Of a stretch of DNA of 64,000 nt, positions 50,175 to 61,689 are shown in pieces; the stretch's first letter is position 1; every line of letters begins with the position of its first letter. Both the position numbers and the translations under genes were made by a program. This DNA comes from Hydra vulgaris (taxonomy: Eukaryota; Cnidaria; Hydrozoa; Anthoathecata; Hydridae). The notes under the pieces were generated by a model. The model did not search any database and had not been told where the DNA came from. It worked only from the letters and a program-made list of their open reading frames with translations. The stretch is taken from NCBI RefSeq assembly GCF_038396675.1, contig NC_088931.1:62680001-62744000 (forward strand), given 5' to 3'.

Positions 50175-51560
50175 AAATTATTTGCAACCAATGTTCAAAT
50201 GGTGATAGCATTTAGAGAAATTGGTGGAGGACATAGAGCCATTAAATTTTTTACATCATTATTAAATATGCCACCACCTATTTCTTTAAAAGCCTATAAA
50301 AGTATTATTAATGTTTTGCATGGTATATATACTAGTGTTTGTAAAGCATCTATGACCAAAGCAGTCATGGAAACTGCAAAACTTAGAAAACAGAAAAGTG
50401 ATGAAACAATGACTTGTACAGTTTCTGTTGGCAGTTCATAAAAGAAGAGAGAACACACCTCGCTAAATGGTATTGTCTCTATCATTTCAGCTAATAACGG
50501 AAAGTGTTTAGATTATGACGTCCTTTCAAAAAAGTGTCATAGTTGTGCGATGTGAAAGCATAAAAAACAATCTCCTCAATATGTGAACTGGAAACTCAAT
50601 CATGTTTGCCAGGCAAATCATGCAGGTAGCTCTGCTTCCATAGAAGCTATTGGGGCTGTTAAAATGTTTTCTCGTTCCATATCTGAAAATAATCTTATGT
50701 ATACCGAATACATTGGTGATGGCGACTCTACATCATTTAATCAAGTACAATTATCTAAACCCTATAAAAAGATTTTAATTACCAAGCTGGAATGTATTGG
50801 ACACATTCAAAAAGGCGTAGGTACTCGTTGCAGAAATATTTGTATAACTCATAAAAATAAAAAGTTATCTGATGGAAAAGGTGTCTCATGAATAAGTAGA
50901 CTGAAAAAGCTATCAATACTCTTCAAAATTATTTTGGTGGGGCTGTTAGGCAAAATATTGGAAACATTTATTTAATGAAAAAATCTATATGGGCAACATT
51001 GTTTCACAATACAAACTTTTTTGATGAAAATGTTCGTCATCAGTTTTGTCCACGCAACAAATATACCTTGTGTTTATTGCAGGCTGACAAAATAACAGGT
51101 AACAAAACCAATGAAAAAAACTTCAGCCTTCCAATTGCAATTAAAGATTTATTAATTCCAGTTTGACATGACTTAACAACAGGTTCATTGTTGTTAAAAT
51201 GTTTGCATGGCCAAACTCAAAATAGAAACGAATGCTTAAACAATATGGTGTGGAAAAAATATCCTAAGGAGATTTTTGTAACTAGAAAACTTCTTGAAAT
51301 AGGTATTTGCTCTGCCGTTATTGAATTTAATGATGGTAAATCTGGTTTAACACCAATAATACAAGTACTTGGATTGCCAGTTTCAAAGTTTATGCTAAAT
51401 GTGTTTAGAAATAGTGATACAGACCGCATAAAGAACATTCAGAGAAAGTCATCAACTAAAGGCATAAAGATGAGAAGAAAATTAAGAGCTATCAGAAAAT
51501 GATTCCTGGATAAAGAGAAGGAAAATGACATAATCCTAGCTTATTCAGCAGGCTCATATT
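50175..51560 (+). pseudogene. Mutator-like (Kolobok-type) transposase, broken
   Basis: Begins just after the nested Tc1: LFATNVQMVIAFREIGGG, LLNMPPPISLKAYKSI, then SLNGIVSIISANNGKCLDYD and SKKCHSCAM (50460-50550). VCQANHAGSSASIEAIGAV (50610), YTEYIGDGDSTSFNQV (50705; GDGD), KLECIGHIQKGVGTRCRN (50790), SDGKGVS, FDENVRHQFCP (51020), LLKCLHGQTQNRNECLN (51190) and FNDGKSGL (51330) follow. These are the ordered motifs of the Mutator-like transposase domain found across animals (Asp in the early SVDGTW-like block, here shifted; GDGD; TQNxNE). Stops and frameshifts near 50440, 50550, 50890 and 51165 inactivate it. The N-terminus would lie left of the Tc1 but is unreadable. Confidence 0.7.
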
Positions 51561-52629
51561 AATAAAATCATAATGTTTTTGTTAGTTTAATTTTATTTTT
51601 GTGTTTTTCTCAGTATTTAATTTTTAGCGATTTTGTTAACTTTAAAACATGATATTTCAAGATCCACATAAGCTTTTAGGTTGAAACTTTAACAGTACAT
51701 TCTTTAGTTTTAATAGCAGGAGGTGAACCAAAACTAATGAATGATACAAAAAAATAAAAATGTTATAGCACTTTTTATGAACATTTACTATACAAAATAA
51801 TGTCAATCAGTAACAAATATCAATATCTTTTGAAGTATTTTATATTGACTTAGTTTTGGTTCAACTCCTGTATTTCTATTTAAAGAACTGGTAAAAATTT
51901 GAAATCTCAAACTCTTTTAGTTTTCCAGATTTTTTGTTTACAAAATGTCATAAAATAACCCTTTTTTTAGTATTAATCGAGGCAAAAAGGCTTGATCAAC
52001 TATTTTTTTAATTTAATTTTTTCAAATTATTTTGTTCTGAATAAAATAAAAAATAGTAAAGTGTTGTGCATTTTGTTATTCTGATTTTTTGATTTTATGG
52101 GTATGTACCACTTTAAGTAAAGTAAAAACTGAATCAATGCTTTTTGGTACACCAGCAAAACTAAAAAATCATGTACTGAAGTTGCATTATAAAAGTGTAC
52201 AAATATACTTTGTGAGCTTTTATAACTATCTGGGCAATAATAAAGACAATACCCTCACATTAGATATAAATTTTGAATCTTCGTACAAGTAAACTAATAC
52301 GCTACTGAGGTTATTAGCCGACTTCAAACTAAATATAAGGGAAGAAGCCGCCAGAAAAGTTTGTATTAGTATGATGTACCTTTACTTACCCATTCGGGAT
52401 CATTTCAATTACTTTTTACCAATACGCAAATGTAAAAATAGTGTTTCACCGAAAAAAAGCAAGCAAAAGAATGCAACAAATCTTCCTCTACTAAAAATTG
52501 AACACCTAGTCAAGAAAGAATAATGTATACTTGTTTGAAAATGTCTAGAGGCAATGTATAATAATTTACAGAATTATTTTAAAATAATTCAACATAACAA
52601 CAACACCAGAAATAAACAAGTCTCTTTAA

Positions 52630-52814
52630 GGTGGTTCCCCTAGAAAAAAAGTTTGTTATAAAATTATACTTTTTAAAGTTTGTTATAAAATTAGTTCAGT
52701 TTGTTATAAAATTATACTTTTTAAATTCGTACTTATTTCTAGTATTAAAAAATTTATATTAGAACGATTCGCTATCACTATAAAAGAAAATAGCTTTTTT
52801 CTAGGGGTACCACC
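52630..52814. mobile_element. TTAA-flanked MITE, 185 bases
   Basis: TTAA at 52626-52629 and 52815-52818 flank ends GGTGGTTCCCCTAGAAAAAA (left) and, complemented, GGTGGTACCCCTAGAAAAAA (right). The first six bases equal those of the Kolobok-like element at 48433, so both probably use related transposases. Internal AAGTTTGTTATAAAATTA(T/G) units are repeated about three times. Confidence 0.85.
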
Positions 52815-53097
52815 TTAAGAACACCGAGTGTGAAATTTGTATAGGGTTTGTCCATAAACTACGTCACACTTAAAAGAGGAAGGGGGGGGGGGAAGGAGTA
52901 GGCGATTTTGTGACTATTTGTTACAAGGGGAAGGGGGAAGGTTTCTCAATTTTGTGACGAAAAATTTTTTTCAGTTCTAAATCTAGAGAAGACTTTCTTT
53001 TATTTAAAAGAGTATCTGACCAAGCCAAAATCCTCATTTAATGTATCTACATGTTGATTGTAAAAAATCCTCCGTCTAAATCTTATTTAGTTGATGT

Positions 53098-53172
53098 GTA
53101 CACTCCGATAACGGAGTTGTTAAAGCCTGTTAACGAACTGTTACAGCCTGTTAACGGACTGTTACGGCTGTA
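53098..53172 (+). repeat. Tandem repeat, about 22-base unit
   Basis: Units resembling ACTGTTACAGCCTGTTAACG occur about three times. It encodes nothing recognisable. Confidence 0.7.
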
Positions 53173-53321
53173 ACAGTCTATTAGCAGTGCACGTTCTGCG
53201 CTTTGACTTTATATGATCAGAATTTAATTTAGTGCAAAAAAGTGTGCAGCAACAAAAAAACAACCTTTGTGCACAAACTAGAAAAAGTTTATATATCGAT
53301 ACCGAGAGGTGTACTTAGCAC

Positions 53322-53367
53322 CCTCGGTTTACTAGCCCGAGGTGTACCTCGGGCTAGTAAACCGAGG
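53322..53367. repeat. 22-base perfect palindrome with 2-base loop
   Basis: CCTCGGTTTACTAGCCCGAG at 53322, followed by GT, forms an arm exactly complementary to 53346-53367 (start ACCTCGGGCTAG). G/C-rich for this window. Confidence 0.9.
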
Positions 53368-53991
53368 AAGAAAGAACCTGTAAACAATATCCACTAGACC
53401 ACACTAACGTTATGAGAATGTATATTTATAAAATAATATTTTTGCATTTACAATATATTATATTGTATTAATATGTATTATATATATAATATTTTGCATG
53501 TATTTTATATCGGAAGAATATTTATCATGTTTAGGATAGCGATGTTAATCTATACAATTTTACACGGAACTATTGGGATGAAATTACAAAACATTAAACA
53601 GACTGAAAAGTACTAATTAAGTAACTCAAAGTAGCTCAGAAAATTATAAATATTATTATATTTAAAATCGTTTTGTATTTTGTACCCCCCCCCCTCCTCT
53701 TAAAAGGATATTTAAAAAAATGTTTTTTCCATAAAAAAAACCGACTTGTTCTCCACTGCTATCGAACGTTTTTAATGTTTTCTGATTGAATTCTATTCCG
53801 CGACGCTCTGTGATAAGATTGTTAGGACTTTCTTGAAGCACTTAAATAACAAAAAAAAAAGTTGTACGCGCTTCCAACTCGAAGAATAAAGTTCGCAACT
53901 TTAATCAGCCGTTGAGGCTTCTTCTGGTTTTTAGTAACAATTCTATTTTCAAACGGTTGATCTCAAGTGTTCCTCGTGTTGAAATATTGTC

Positions 53992-54666
53992 ATGCCTAAG
54001 TCTCGAAGAAATAAAGTTATTTCTCTAAGTAAAACAACAAAGAAAGAATTTCAAACTAAAAAAAGTCTTGTTGATGAGATTCGTAAGTGCTGTGATGAGT
54101 ATACATCTCTTTATGTATTTTCCGTTGAAAACATGAGGAACGATAAGCTTAAAGACGTTCGACAAAAGTGGAAAACGAGTCGTTTTTTTTATGGAAAAAA
54201 CAAAGTAATGGCTTTTGGTTTAGGAAGAACTAAAGAAATTGAATATAAAGAAAATCTACACAAAATATCATCGGAGCTCGTAGGTAATGTTGGAATCATG
54301 TTTACAAACGAGTCACAACAAGTTGTGAAAGAATGGTTTGAAAAATTTTCAGAAGTTGATTACGCCCGATCAGGAAATATAGCTACACAAACCGTTACGA
54401 TACCAGAAGGACCTCTTGATGAAAATTCATTTCAGTACACGATGGAACCTGTACTGAGAGCCCTTGGTTTACCGGTTATTCTTCAAAAGGGTGTGATTCA
54501 ACTCACTCAAGAATATACAGTCTGCAAAGAGGGAGATACACTTTCGCCTGAGCAATGTAAAGTTTTGAAACTTTTTTCATATCCTTTAGCAGTATTCCAT
54601 ATTACATTAAAATGTGTTTGGCATTCAACAGGACAATTTGAATTGTTTAACACTGAAAATCAATAA
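53992..54666 (+). CDS. mrto4: mRNA turnover protein 4 homolog (ribosomal P0-like assembly factor)
   Basis: An uninterrupted 224-residue frame from MPKSRRNKVISLSKTTKKEF to TAA. It is recognisable along its length as MRTO4/Mrt4: VFSVENMRNDKLKDVRQKWK (residues about 43-62), FFYGKNKVMAFGLGR, VGNVGIMFTNES, DYARSGNIATQTV, MEPVLRALGLP, and YTVCKEGDTLSPEQCKVLKL. Mrt4 is a nucleolar paralog of stalk protein P0 that binds the GTPase-associated centre of 25S/28S rRNA in pre-60S particles and is later replaced by P0. The ribosomal L10-like fold covers residues about 20-120, followed by a translation-factor-binding-like insert. It lacks the acidic tail of the human protein (about 240 residues). AATAAA lies at 54709. 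No introns interrupt it. A decayed partial copy lies at 55895. Confidence 0.93.
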   Translation: MPKSRRNKVISLSKTTKKEFQTKKSLVDEIRKCCDEYTSLYVFSVENMRNDKLKDVRQKWKTSRFFYGKNKVMAFGLGRTKEIEYKENLHKISSELVGNVGIMFTNESQQVVKEWFEKFSEVDYARSGNIATQTVTIPEGPLDENSFQYTMEPVLRALGLPVILQKGVIQLTQEYTVCKEGDTLSPEQCKVLKLFSYPLAVFHITLKCVWHSTGQFELFNTENQ

Positions 54667-54721
54667 TCTTTTTGCTTTAAATAGAGCTGTTATATTTTTT
54701 GTTTATTTAATAAACTATTGG

Positions 54722-54792
54722 ATATAAACACAATTTTAATAAAAGATAGGCTATATCGTATAGCCTTTCACTTATTAAAACTGTGTTTATAT
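54722..54792. repeat. Near-palindrome just after the MRTO4 polyadenylation signal
   Basis: ATATAAACACAATTTTAATAA (first 20 bases quoted from 54722: ATATAAACACAATTTTAATA) pairs with 54772-54792 with one mismatch; inner AGGCTATA and TATAGCCT also pair. The structure could affect 3' end formation or be a small MITE. Confidence 0.8.
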
Positions 54793-55894
54793 ATGATTAT
54801 AATATAGATCACTAAGTGTTACTTTTAAAGCCTTTAAAGCATCTGTTTTAATTCAGTATGGAGTGGCAAGTGAGTTGGTTAAATGTGTTCCCATAAAAAG
54901 CGTTTTCTGTTATTAAAAGCAGAAGTAAATGTATGTAATACATTATTAAACTAGCCCCCATAAAGAATTTTTGTTAATGCAAAATTTTACCTCTTAAATG
55001 TGTTTTTTATAATAACAGGATTTAAAAATCTTTTTTATTGGTGCCAAGATACTTTTGATTATTGAAAAGGTTTCTAATATACAAAAAAATCTTCATAAAT
55101 GGTCAACTTGGGTCTTAAATAAACCGAAATTAAAATTTAAAAATATTAAAACTTACTGCGCATAAAATAACTCATTCAAATAAAAAACAAATAAGGGTAT
55201 TTTTGCTTATATTTTTAATAATTGTTTCTATTTTTTAATATTTTTTTTTTTATAAAATGAATAAAAGTATTTTAAAATTTTGTATAGTTTTGTTCATGAG
55301 AGCCCAGACCCAGGTGGGTTTTTTTTAACGAAGTTATATAATAATAATAGGGAGTAGTTTTCCAGACATCCCTAAATTTTTCAACAATTGTTTCAATCCA
55401 GTGTTATTATATAGAACATATTCAGGCATGAAATAACTTATTTTAAAGTATTTTTTCTCAAGCGAACTTAATGTATATGTCAACAAAGGTAAAAAAACTG
55501 CAGATAGCTGACTTGATTTTTTTTAAAGTGTGTGTGTGTGTTTTTTTTTTTAATGTAATTCAAAGTTATGTGATTTAAAGCAGTTACAACAACTGATATG
55601 TTGTGCAAAATGTTTGTATTTAGAAATAAAAATTGTTAGAAATCAATTGAATTTTATTACAAACTTATTTACTCAATTTAATGTATCCATATAAAAATGA
55701 ATAAGTCTTATTACTAGTTAGCCATACTAGCTAATATATATATGGTTCACATGTCTCATTATTGAGGTTTTGTAGGCTTCCATGGCCTAATAAATTTTTA
55801 TATTATTGAAAATGTTTTTATGAGCTACATCTGCTAAACTTTTTATGAATATGATTTCTTTGTAAGTAAGTAAGAGTAAAAGTATATTTGTGAC
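54793..55894. other. AT-rich stretch between MRTO4 and its decayed copy
   Basis: No gene recognised. A (GT)n tract of about 14 bases lies near 55529. Confidence 0.5.
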
Positions 55895-55987
55895 ATGGTT
55901 TTTGGTTTAGAGAGAACTAATAACATTGAGTATAATTTATATATTATATAAATATTATTGGAATTCATTAGTAATGTTGGAATCAGA
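55895..55987 (+). pseudogene. Decayed partial copy of the MRTO4 coding sequence
   Basis: These 93 bases align without gaps to 54208-54300 of the MRTO4 gene. I count 67 identities of 93 (about 72 percent). The translation keeps MVFGLERTNNIEYN and ISNVGI against MAFGLGRTKEIEYK and VGNVGI, but has an internal TAA. Similarity stops on both sides, so only codons about 73-103 are represented. It may be an old exon or retrocopy fragment. Confidence 0.75.
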
Positions 55988-56074
55988 GCAATTTCATCCC
56001 GATGATCCTATAGAAAAAGAAACGGAAAGAAGAAAAACTAAGGTTAGTGTTTTTTTTACTTGAGGTTAAGGTTA

Positions 56075-56077
56075 GTG

Positions 56078-56172
<95 letters not shown>
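56075..56172. repeat. (TA)n array left of a foldback element
   Basis: About 95 bases of TA repeat ending at the TTACGGTGTCCC boundary. Confidence 0.9.
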
Positions 56173-56861
<689 letters not shown>

Positions 56862-57272
56862 GGCTTGCAATAACAAACTTTTTTGTACCTGACAATTTGT
56901 CCAATAAAAAAGTTTGCTGGACATGTCCGATTAAAAATAAATAAGTGCAATCAAACGCCATTCCTGACCACACATAAAATACTTTATCTTTACAACTTGA
57001 CCACGCAATTTGTTTGTTTTAACAGCTCTAGACGTTTAAAAATGCGCTGAAAATAAAAAGAAAATTTGTAAGACAAATTATCAAACAAAAAGAAAATCTT
57101 TAAGGAAAAAAAAATCTTAAAAAACTAAAATTTGAAATGAAAAATATATTTATATTATGTTTTTTTAAAATTACTATACTGTGCAAAATGCTTTGTAAAT
57201 TATTATATACATGAACTGTTACATAAATACATTAAATAATTAAATTTTGTAATTATTGAATATGTAATAAAA
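56862..57272. other. AT-rich spacer, no gene
   Basis: No recognisable frame. Confidence 0.5.
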
Positions 57273-58155
57273 ATGTATAATAATGGTAACATCTTTAAGA
57301 TTATTGAACCCTTCCTTTCCAATCATAGTATAAAAGTTGAGCTTGAAAAGTATCTCACTTCTGCTACAGCGTGGGGCTCACAGTGGCTGGTGAACTTTAA
57401 TTCAGATAAAACTCAATTTTTTTCAGCCAATCGTTATCGCAATAATTTAAATCTTCCTATATTTATGAACGATGATGTACTCGATGAGTCATCTACCCTT
57501 CATCTTCTAGGATTAACTCTTACTTCCGATCTTTCTTGAAAACCATATATCAAATCCGTTGCAAAATTAGCATCTGGTAAGGTTGCACCTCTTTATCAAG
57601 CTCAACACTTTCTTACTCCGGATTCTATTCTCTATCTCTATAAATCTCAAATCTAGCCTTGTATGGAATACTGTTGCTATATCTGGGGCAGATCTTCTAA
57701 TGATGCCCTTTCTCTTTTAGACTAGGTGCAAAAACGCATTGTAAACATAGTTGGACCTGCTCTTGCAGCCAACCTCTAACCATTATCACATTGTTGTAAT
57801 GTTGCTTCTCTTTCTCTTTTCCACAATACTGTAATGGGCACTGCTCTAAAGAGCTAGTGTCTCTTGTACCATCTACTAAAGTTCAATCTCGTGTTACTTG
57901 TCATTCGATTAAGTCTCATCCTTTTTCTGCGACTGTTCCTAAGTGCTCCAAAAACTCTTATTTGTCTAGTTTTTTTCCTCGAACATCAGTTCTTTGGAAT
58001 TTGCTTCCTTTATCTTGCTTTCCTGATTCATATAATTTGCGATCCTTTAAGTCGTCTATCAATCGTTATCTTGCTCTACAATCTTCATCTTTTCTCTTCC
58101 AGTAACTTCCAACTCTAATTAGTGGTTGCTTGCAGCCTTGTTGAAAGCTTTTTTT
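57273..58155 (+). mobile_element. CR1 LINE 3' fragment with internal deletion
   Basis: Same family as the CR1 at 7449-11187. GNIFKIIEPFLSNHSIKVEL joins directly to EKYLTSATAWGSQWLVNFN; in the other copy about 70 codons lie between these blocks, including the FADD box, so the deletion removes the catalytic site. GLTLTSDLS, PCMEYCCYIWGRSSNDALSL, VQKRIVNIVGPALAANL and SFFPRTSVLWNLLPLSCF follow with stops and shifts. The 3' end shares CTTCCAACTCTAATTAGTGG and TGCTTGCAGCCTTGT with the first copy. Confidence 0.8.
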
Positions 58156-58719
58156 TTTAAACATCTTGAAAGATGTTTAAAAAAAAATTTTTTTAACTAT
58201 AATCATTTAAAAAGTAAAAGAAGACACAGAAACGGTTTACAAAACCTAGTTATGTAAAATTTGTTAGCTCTTTCTATTTGATATAGGAATTTTTCTGTAA
58301 CAAACTCTTTTAATTGAGCTGTTTTTAAATTATTATAGCTGTTGTTTGTGACAAAAATTGGTACTAAAAAGGTATGTAATGGAAACCATCATGGTTGTAA
58401 TCACCAAGGTGATAAAAGTATAAATGTTTTCAATAAATAATATAAAATACAACCGATATATAAGAAAATATAGCAAATATGGCCAATATATATAAACAAA
58501 ATAATAATTTTAAAGAGGAAAAATATTCCATTACATAATATGCAATTACTTAAAAAACAAAAAACATAACTTTCTTGAGATAAAATAAAAATATTGATAC
58601 TTAGATAACAAAAAAATACAATAAATTATAATATTTTACTATAAGCTGTCAGGACTCATACGATACCGGTCATAGTAACTATGTTCCACAGTTGCATAGC
58701 ATTTCTCCTTGTTGTTTTT
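58156..58719. other. AT-rich spacer, no gene
   Basis: A short inverted repeat (AAAGCTTTTTTTTTTAAACATC with its partner near 58160-58185; compare ACATCTTGAAAGATGT at 58164) is the only structure seen. Confidence 0.4.
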
Positions 58720-58930
58720 GGATCTTCCAATGATGCTCTTTTTCTTTTAGACAAGGTGCAAAAACGTATTGTAAACATAGTTGGATCTGTCTTTGCAGCC
58801 AACCTCTAACCATTATCACATCGTTGTACTGTTGCTTCTCTTTTTCTTTTCTATAAATACTATAATGGGCATCTACTAAAGTTCATTCTTGTGTTACTTG
58901 TCATTCAATTAAGCCTCACCCTCATCATTT
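58720..58930 (+). pseudogene. Small CR1 LINE fragment
   Basis: SSNDALFLLDKVQKRIVNIV then GSVFAANL and CTVASLFLFYKYYNGHL match residues of the CR1 C-terminal region at 7700-7960 and 57690-57840. It is truncated on both sides. Confidence 0.7.
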
Positions 58931-59711
58931 TTAGAAAGTGTTGTTTAAAACTTTATTTTTTACTTGACTAATAATCAGAGCATGTGATGATTAAAAAATT
59001 ACTATTTTAAATAGACTACGATATTTTTTCAAACCTTTTTTTTTTTTTTTTTTTTTTGCAACTTTTTGGAAATAATAAATGTTTATACAATTTAAAAATA
59101 ATATATATGACACTTTTTAGTAATCTAAATTAAATTTGTTTATTCTTTAAAAAATCATTAGTTAATTTCATTCAACGATCATTAAACAATCAGTAGTAAA
59201 TAATTTGTAAAAGCGTTTTTTTAAACAATCATTAGAAGTAATTTGTAAAAGCCTAACTTCAATACAACGTTTCAAAAGATAAATTTTTAAGTAATTTGTT
59301 TTAATCCTAATTAAAAATGTAGCAAAAAGAAATTTTCGCTTCAAGTTTTTTTAGTTTTAATTTAGTGCTTATATATTTTCTTTTTTGTAAGGAATTTCAT
59401 CTTTTCATTATTATTTTTTTTTTTTTTAATTTTTTTCCTAGTTGAAGTTTAGCTAGCGTTTTTTTCAGCACATTTCTAAAATGTTTAAAAATCATCTAAA
59501 CAGTTGTGGTCAAGTCGTCAAAAACTAAAATCATTTACATGGTCAGCAAAAGCACTCGATCGCATGTCATTCCTGCCCAAGCCTGCAGTTAGTTTGGTTA
59601 GTTACTTCATTTTAAATTTCATATTCTATATGTTCTTTTTTTTATTACAAAAAGTAAAGCATATTATCTGCATTGTGAAGGTGTTTATGACATTTTTTTA
59701 TATACGCAAAG
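58931..59711. other. AT-rich spacer, no gene recognised
   Basis: Homopolymer T runs near 59035 and 59410. An open frame at 59504-59776 has no recognisable motif. Confidence 0.45.
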
Positions 59712-59715
59712 TTAA

Positions 59716-61533
59716 TCCTTTTATGACCAGTGACCTGCGTCTTGCTGCATTAAGTCTGTACCTAAATGACAAGTGAACTGCGGTGAAGTGGCAGTTCATC
59801 AATAATTTTGAATTTTTCTTAATATCTATAGGGGTTTTGAAAAACTTGAAATATATATCTGAACTAGGAATAATTTATAAAGTTAACACTTCTAACCATT
59901 TGTTATTTGTATTTATAGATCAGTCGAAAAATAAATTTGAAAAATGGCTAAAAAGGGAACTAGTTATACTGATATAAATGAGATATTTTGTTTGATGATA
60001 GTGATATTGAGATAGCGATATTGATATTGGTATTGGTGACTCATGTGATTCTAAAAGTATTTTAGATTATGTAAATGAAAAACTGCTACCCTTGTCTGAG
60101 GATTTACTAGTTCAAAATTTAGTTTTACTATCACCATCCATCACAAATACCCCTAAAAATCAAAATTTCTGCAATCATATTTCTGCATCTGAGGAGAAAC
60201 CAGATAGTGACCTGACCATAGAATCTGAAACTGAAAAAGAAATTTATGAGGAATTATCTGGTGATATAAGTATAGAATCTGATAGTGAAAAGGAATGTTA
60301 TGAAACTCAACAACAATCTTATGTTTCACAACCCCAGAAACGTGTGAGAACCAGAGGTGAAAGTAGAAATGTAAGTGGTCTACATTCTTTTGATTATGTT
60401 GCTTTAGATAGATGTGCTTGTCATAACCTACACCTTAAGCAAGGCCTAATTAGGGTTATGTTTCCTTGTTCTTATGGTGGTCGATCACATCAACAGATCA
60501 TTGATTGTGTTGTTCCTGATCAAACTGAATTATAGTTAGAATGGGAGCACGTTGATGCTGATAATGAGGAAATCTAATGACACTTTTCCATTCTATTCTA
60601 CTGAAGATCTAAATGTTAGAATAGGAGGAGTTAGTACTCTTGACTTTTTTAAAGCTTATTTAACCAATTTTAAAACATATTGCTGTTGAAAGTAAGTGAT
60701 ACTGGAAAGATTTTTTAAGTAATCACCCAGAAAAGGCTAATAATTCTTACCTAAAGAATTGGAAGCTGTTAAGGTGGTTAAATTAAAAACCTGAGATCCC
60801 TGACAACCCTTGTGTAGGATTTGGATCAATTTACTGGCAGACACTTTCCTTTAATGTTACCTCCAGCCAAGCAAAGCAATAATGATAGGCACCAAAAAAG
60901 ATGTTGTATTTGTTATGCAAAGAAAAAACTGACTGTCGAAGGACATCCCTTGAAAACTGTTTGTAATTTCTGTCCATCACAACCTGTGTTACATCCTAAT
61001 AAATGTTTTCAAATTTGCCATATTGTTTTGGACTATTCCTAAAAAGATTATACATTTATGTATGAGCAAAAACATTTTATGTATGAGCAAACATACATAT
61101 AATGTTTTCTCAAGCCAAATGTGTATATTTTTTTATTTCCAATTTGTGGGTGCCCTTACAAAAAGCTAAATATCTTTAAAATATCAATTTATTGATTAAT
61201 TTTTTTGTTTGATCACCACTATAAATGCCGATCTTATTTAATATTTAAAAAAATGTTTATGAATTGATCTCTTATTATTTTAAGAATAAATTAAGAAAAT
61301 ATATATTTTTGTTTATTTCGTTTAAAATTTGAAAATTTTGTTTAATTCATATCAAAATATGGTATATTTTTGATTATGTGACAAAGAAATTTTTTTTAAC
61401 AAGAAAAAAACAAAGTCTCATTTGTTATATTCTGACAAGTTGTTTTTATTTTATACCTGTTCAATAGTTAATGATCCAAATTTGTCATTTTATGCACTAT
61501 TGTATTGCTTATTTTAACTCAGTTGCGAAAGGG
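59716..61533 (+). mobile_element. Internally deleted piggyBac-type element
   Basis: TTAA at 59712-59715 is followed by TCCTTTTATGACC; TTAA at 61534-61537 is preceded by a right end whose complement reads CCCTTTCGCAACTGAG. The ends agree only loosely (nCCTTTnnnnAC). It encloses an N-terminal and a C-terminal piece of a piggyBac-like transposase but not the catalytic middle. Confidence 0.55.
59970..61045 (+). pseudogene. piggyBac-like transposase, N-terminal acidic region fused to C-terminal zinc domain
   Basis: The N-terminal part (60092-60535) is acidic, with repeated ESETEKEIYEELSG and ESDSEKECYETQQQ units, then RKRV-like basic residues (QKRVRTRGESRNVSG), as at the start of piggyBac proteins. 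After stops at 60533 and 60575, FYSTEDLNVRIGG and STLDFFKAYLTNF appear (about 60590-60680). The C-terminal part (60821-61042) reads QFTGRHFPLMLPPA, RCCICYAKKKL, VCNFCPSQPVLHPNKCF and ICHI, the Cys/His-rich domain that binds element ends. The central Asp triad of about 300 residues is absent. The gene cannot act by itself. Confidence 0.65.
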
Positions 61534-61689
61534 TTAAGTTTACATAGTGAATATAATACAGAACATCTTTAACTGAAACATTTATCCTGTTTTTCTTAAT
61601 ATAATAGTGTATATTTATACTTAAGCATTAGACAGGATGAATAAGAAAAAAAGCAATTGGTTTTACTCAGCATTTTTGCAGTAACTGCT

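Larger units (their letters stand above)
48433..52112 (+). mobile_element. Kolobok-like DNA transposon, TTAA target duplication, with nested Tc1
   Basis: TTAA at 48429-48432 and 52113-52116 flank ends reading GGTGGTACATACCC (left) and, complemented, AGTGGTACATACCC (right). The right part encodes a Mutator-like transposase gene (50175-51560). A Tc1 element (about 48830-50164) sits between the left end and that gene, just inside its N-terminus. TTAA duplications are used by Kolobok and piggyBac; the gene is not piggyBac, so Kolobok is the likely superfamily. Confidence 0.8.
48321..52400 (+). pseudogene. LINE reverse transcriptase remnant split by a Kolobok-like element
   Basis: Left of the insertion the frame gives IMSSNLPCADD, the INDMSSNLPxYADD block of an L2/CR1-clade reverse transcriptase (48325-48365), then FATNELVIS up to the TTAA at 48429. 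Joined across one copy of TTAA it continues LSKVKTESMLFGTPAKLKN (52113-52170), then FYNYLGNNKDNTLTLDINF and, after a stop, EEAARKVCISMMYLYLP (52340). The two halves fit without loss of a base, which proves the insertion. The LINE is truncated and carries stops of its own. Confidence 0.75.
52845..53715. repeat. Possible MITE or foldback with G-run ends
   Basis: The left side reads TTGTCCATAAACTACGTCAC, then TTAAAAGAGGAAGGGGGGG. The right side, complemented, reads CTTTTAAGAGGAGGGGGGGG (about 53687-53706). Both carry a long G run after AGAGGA. The remaining ends do not match well, so the limits are uncertain. Confidence 0.4.
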
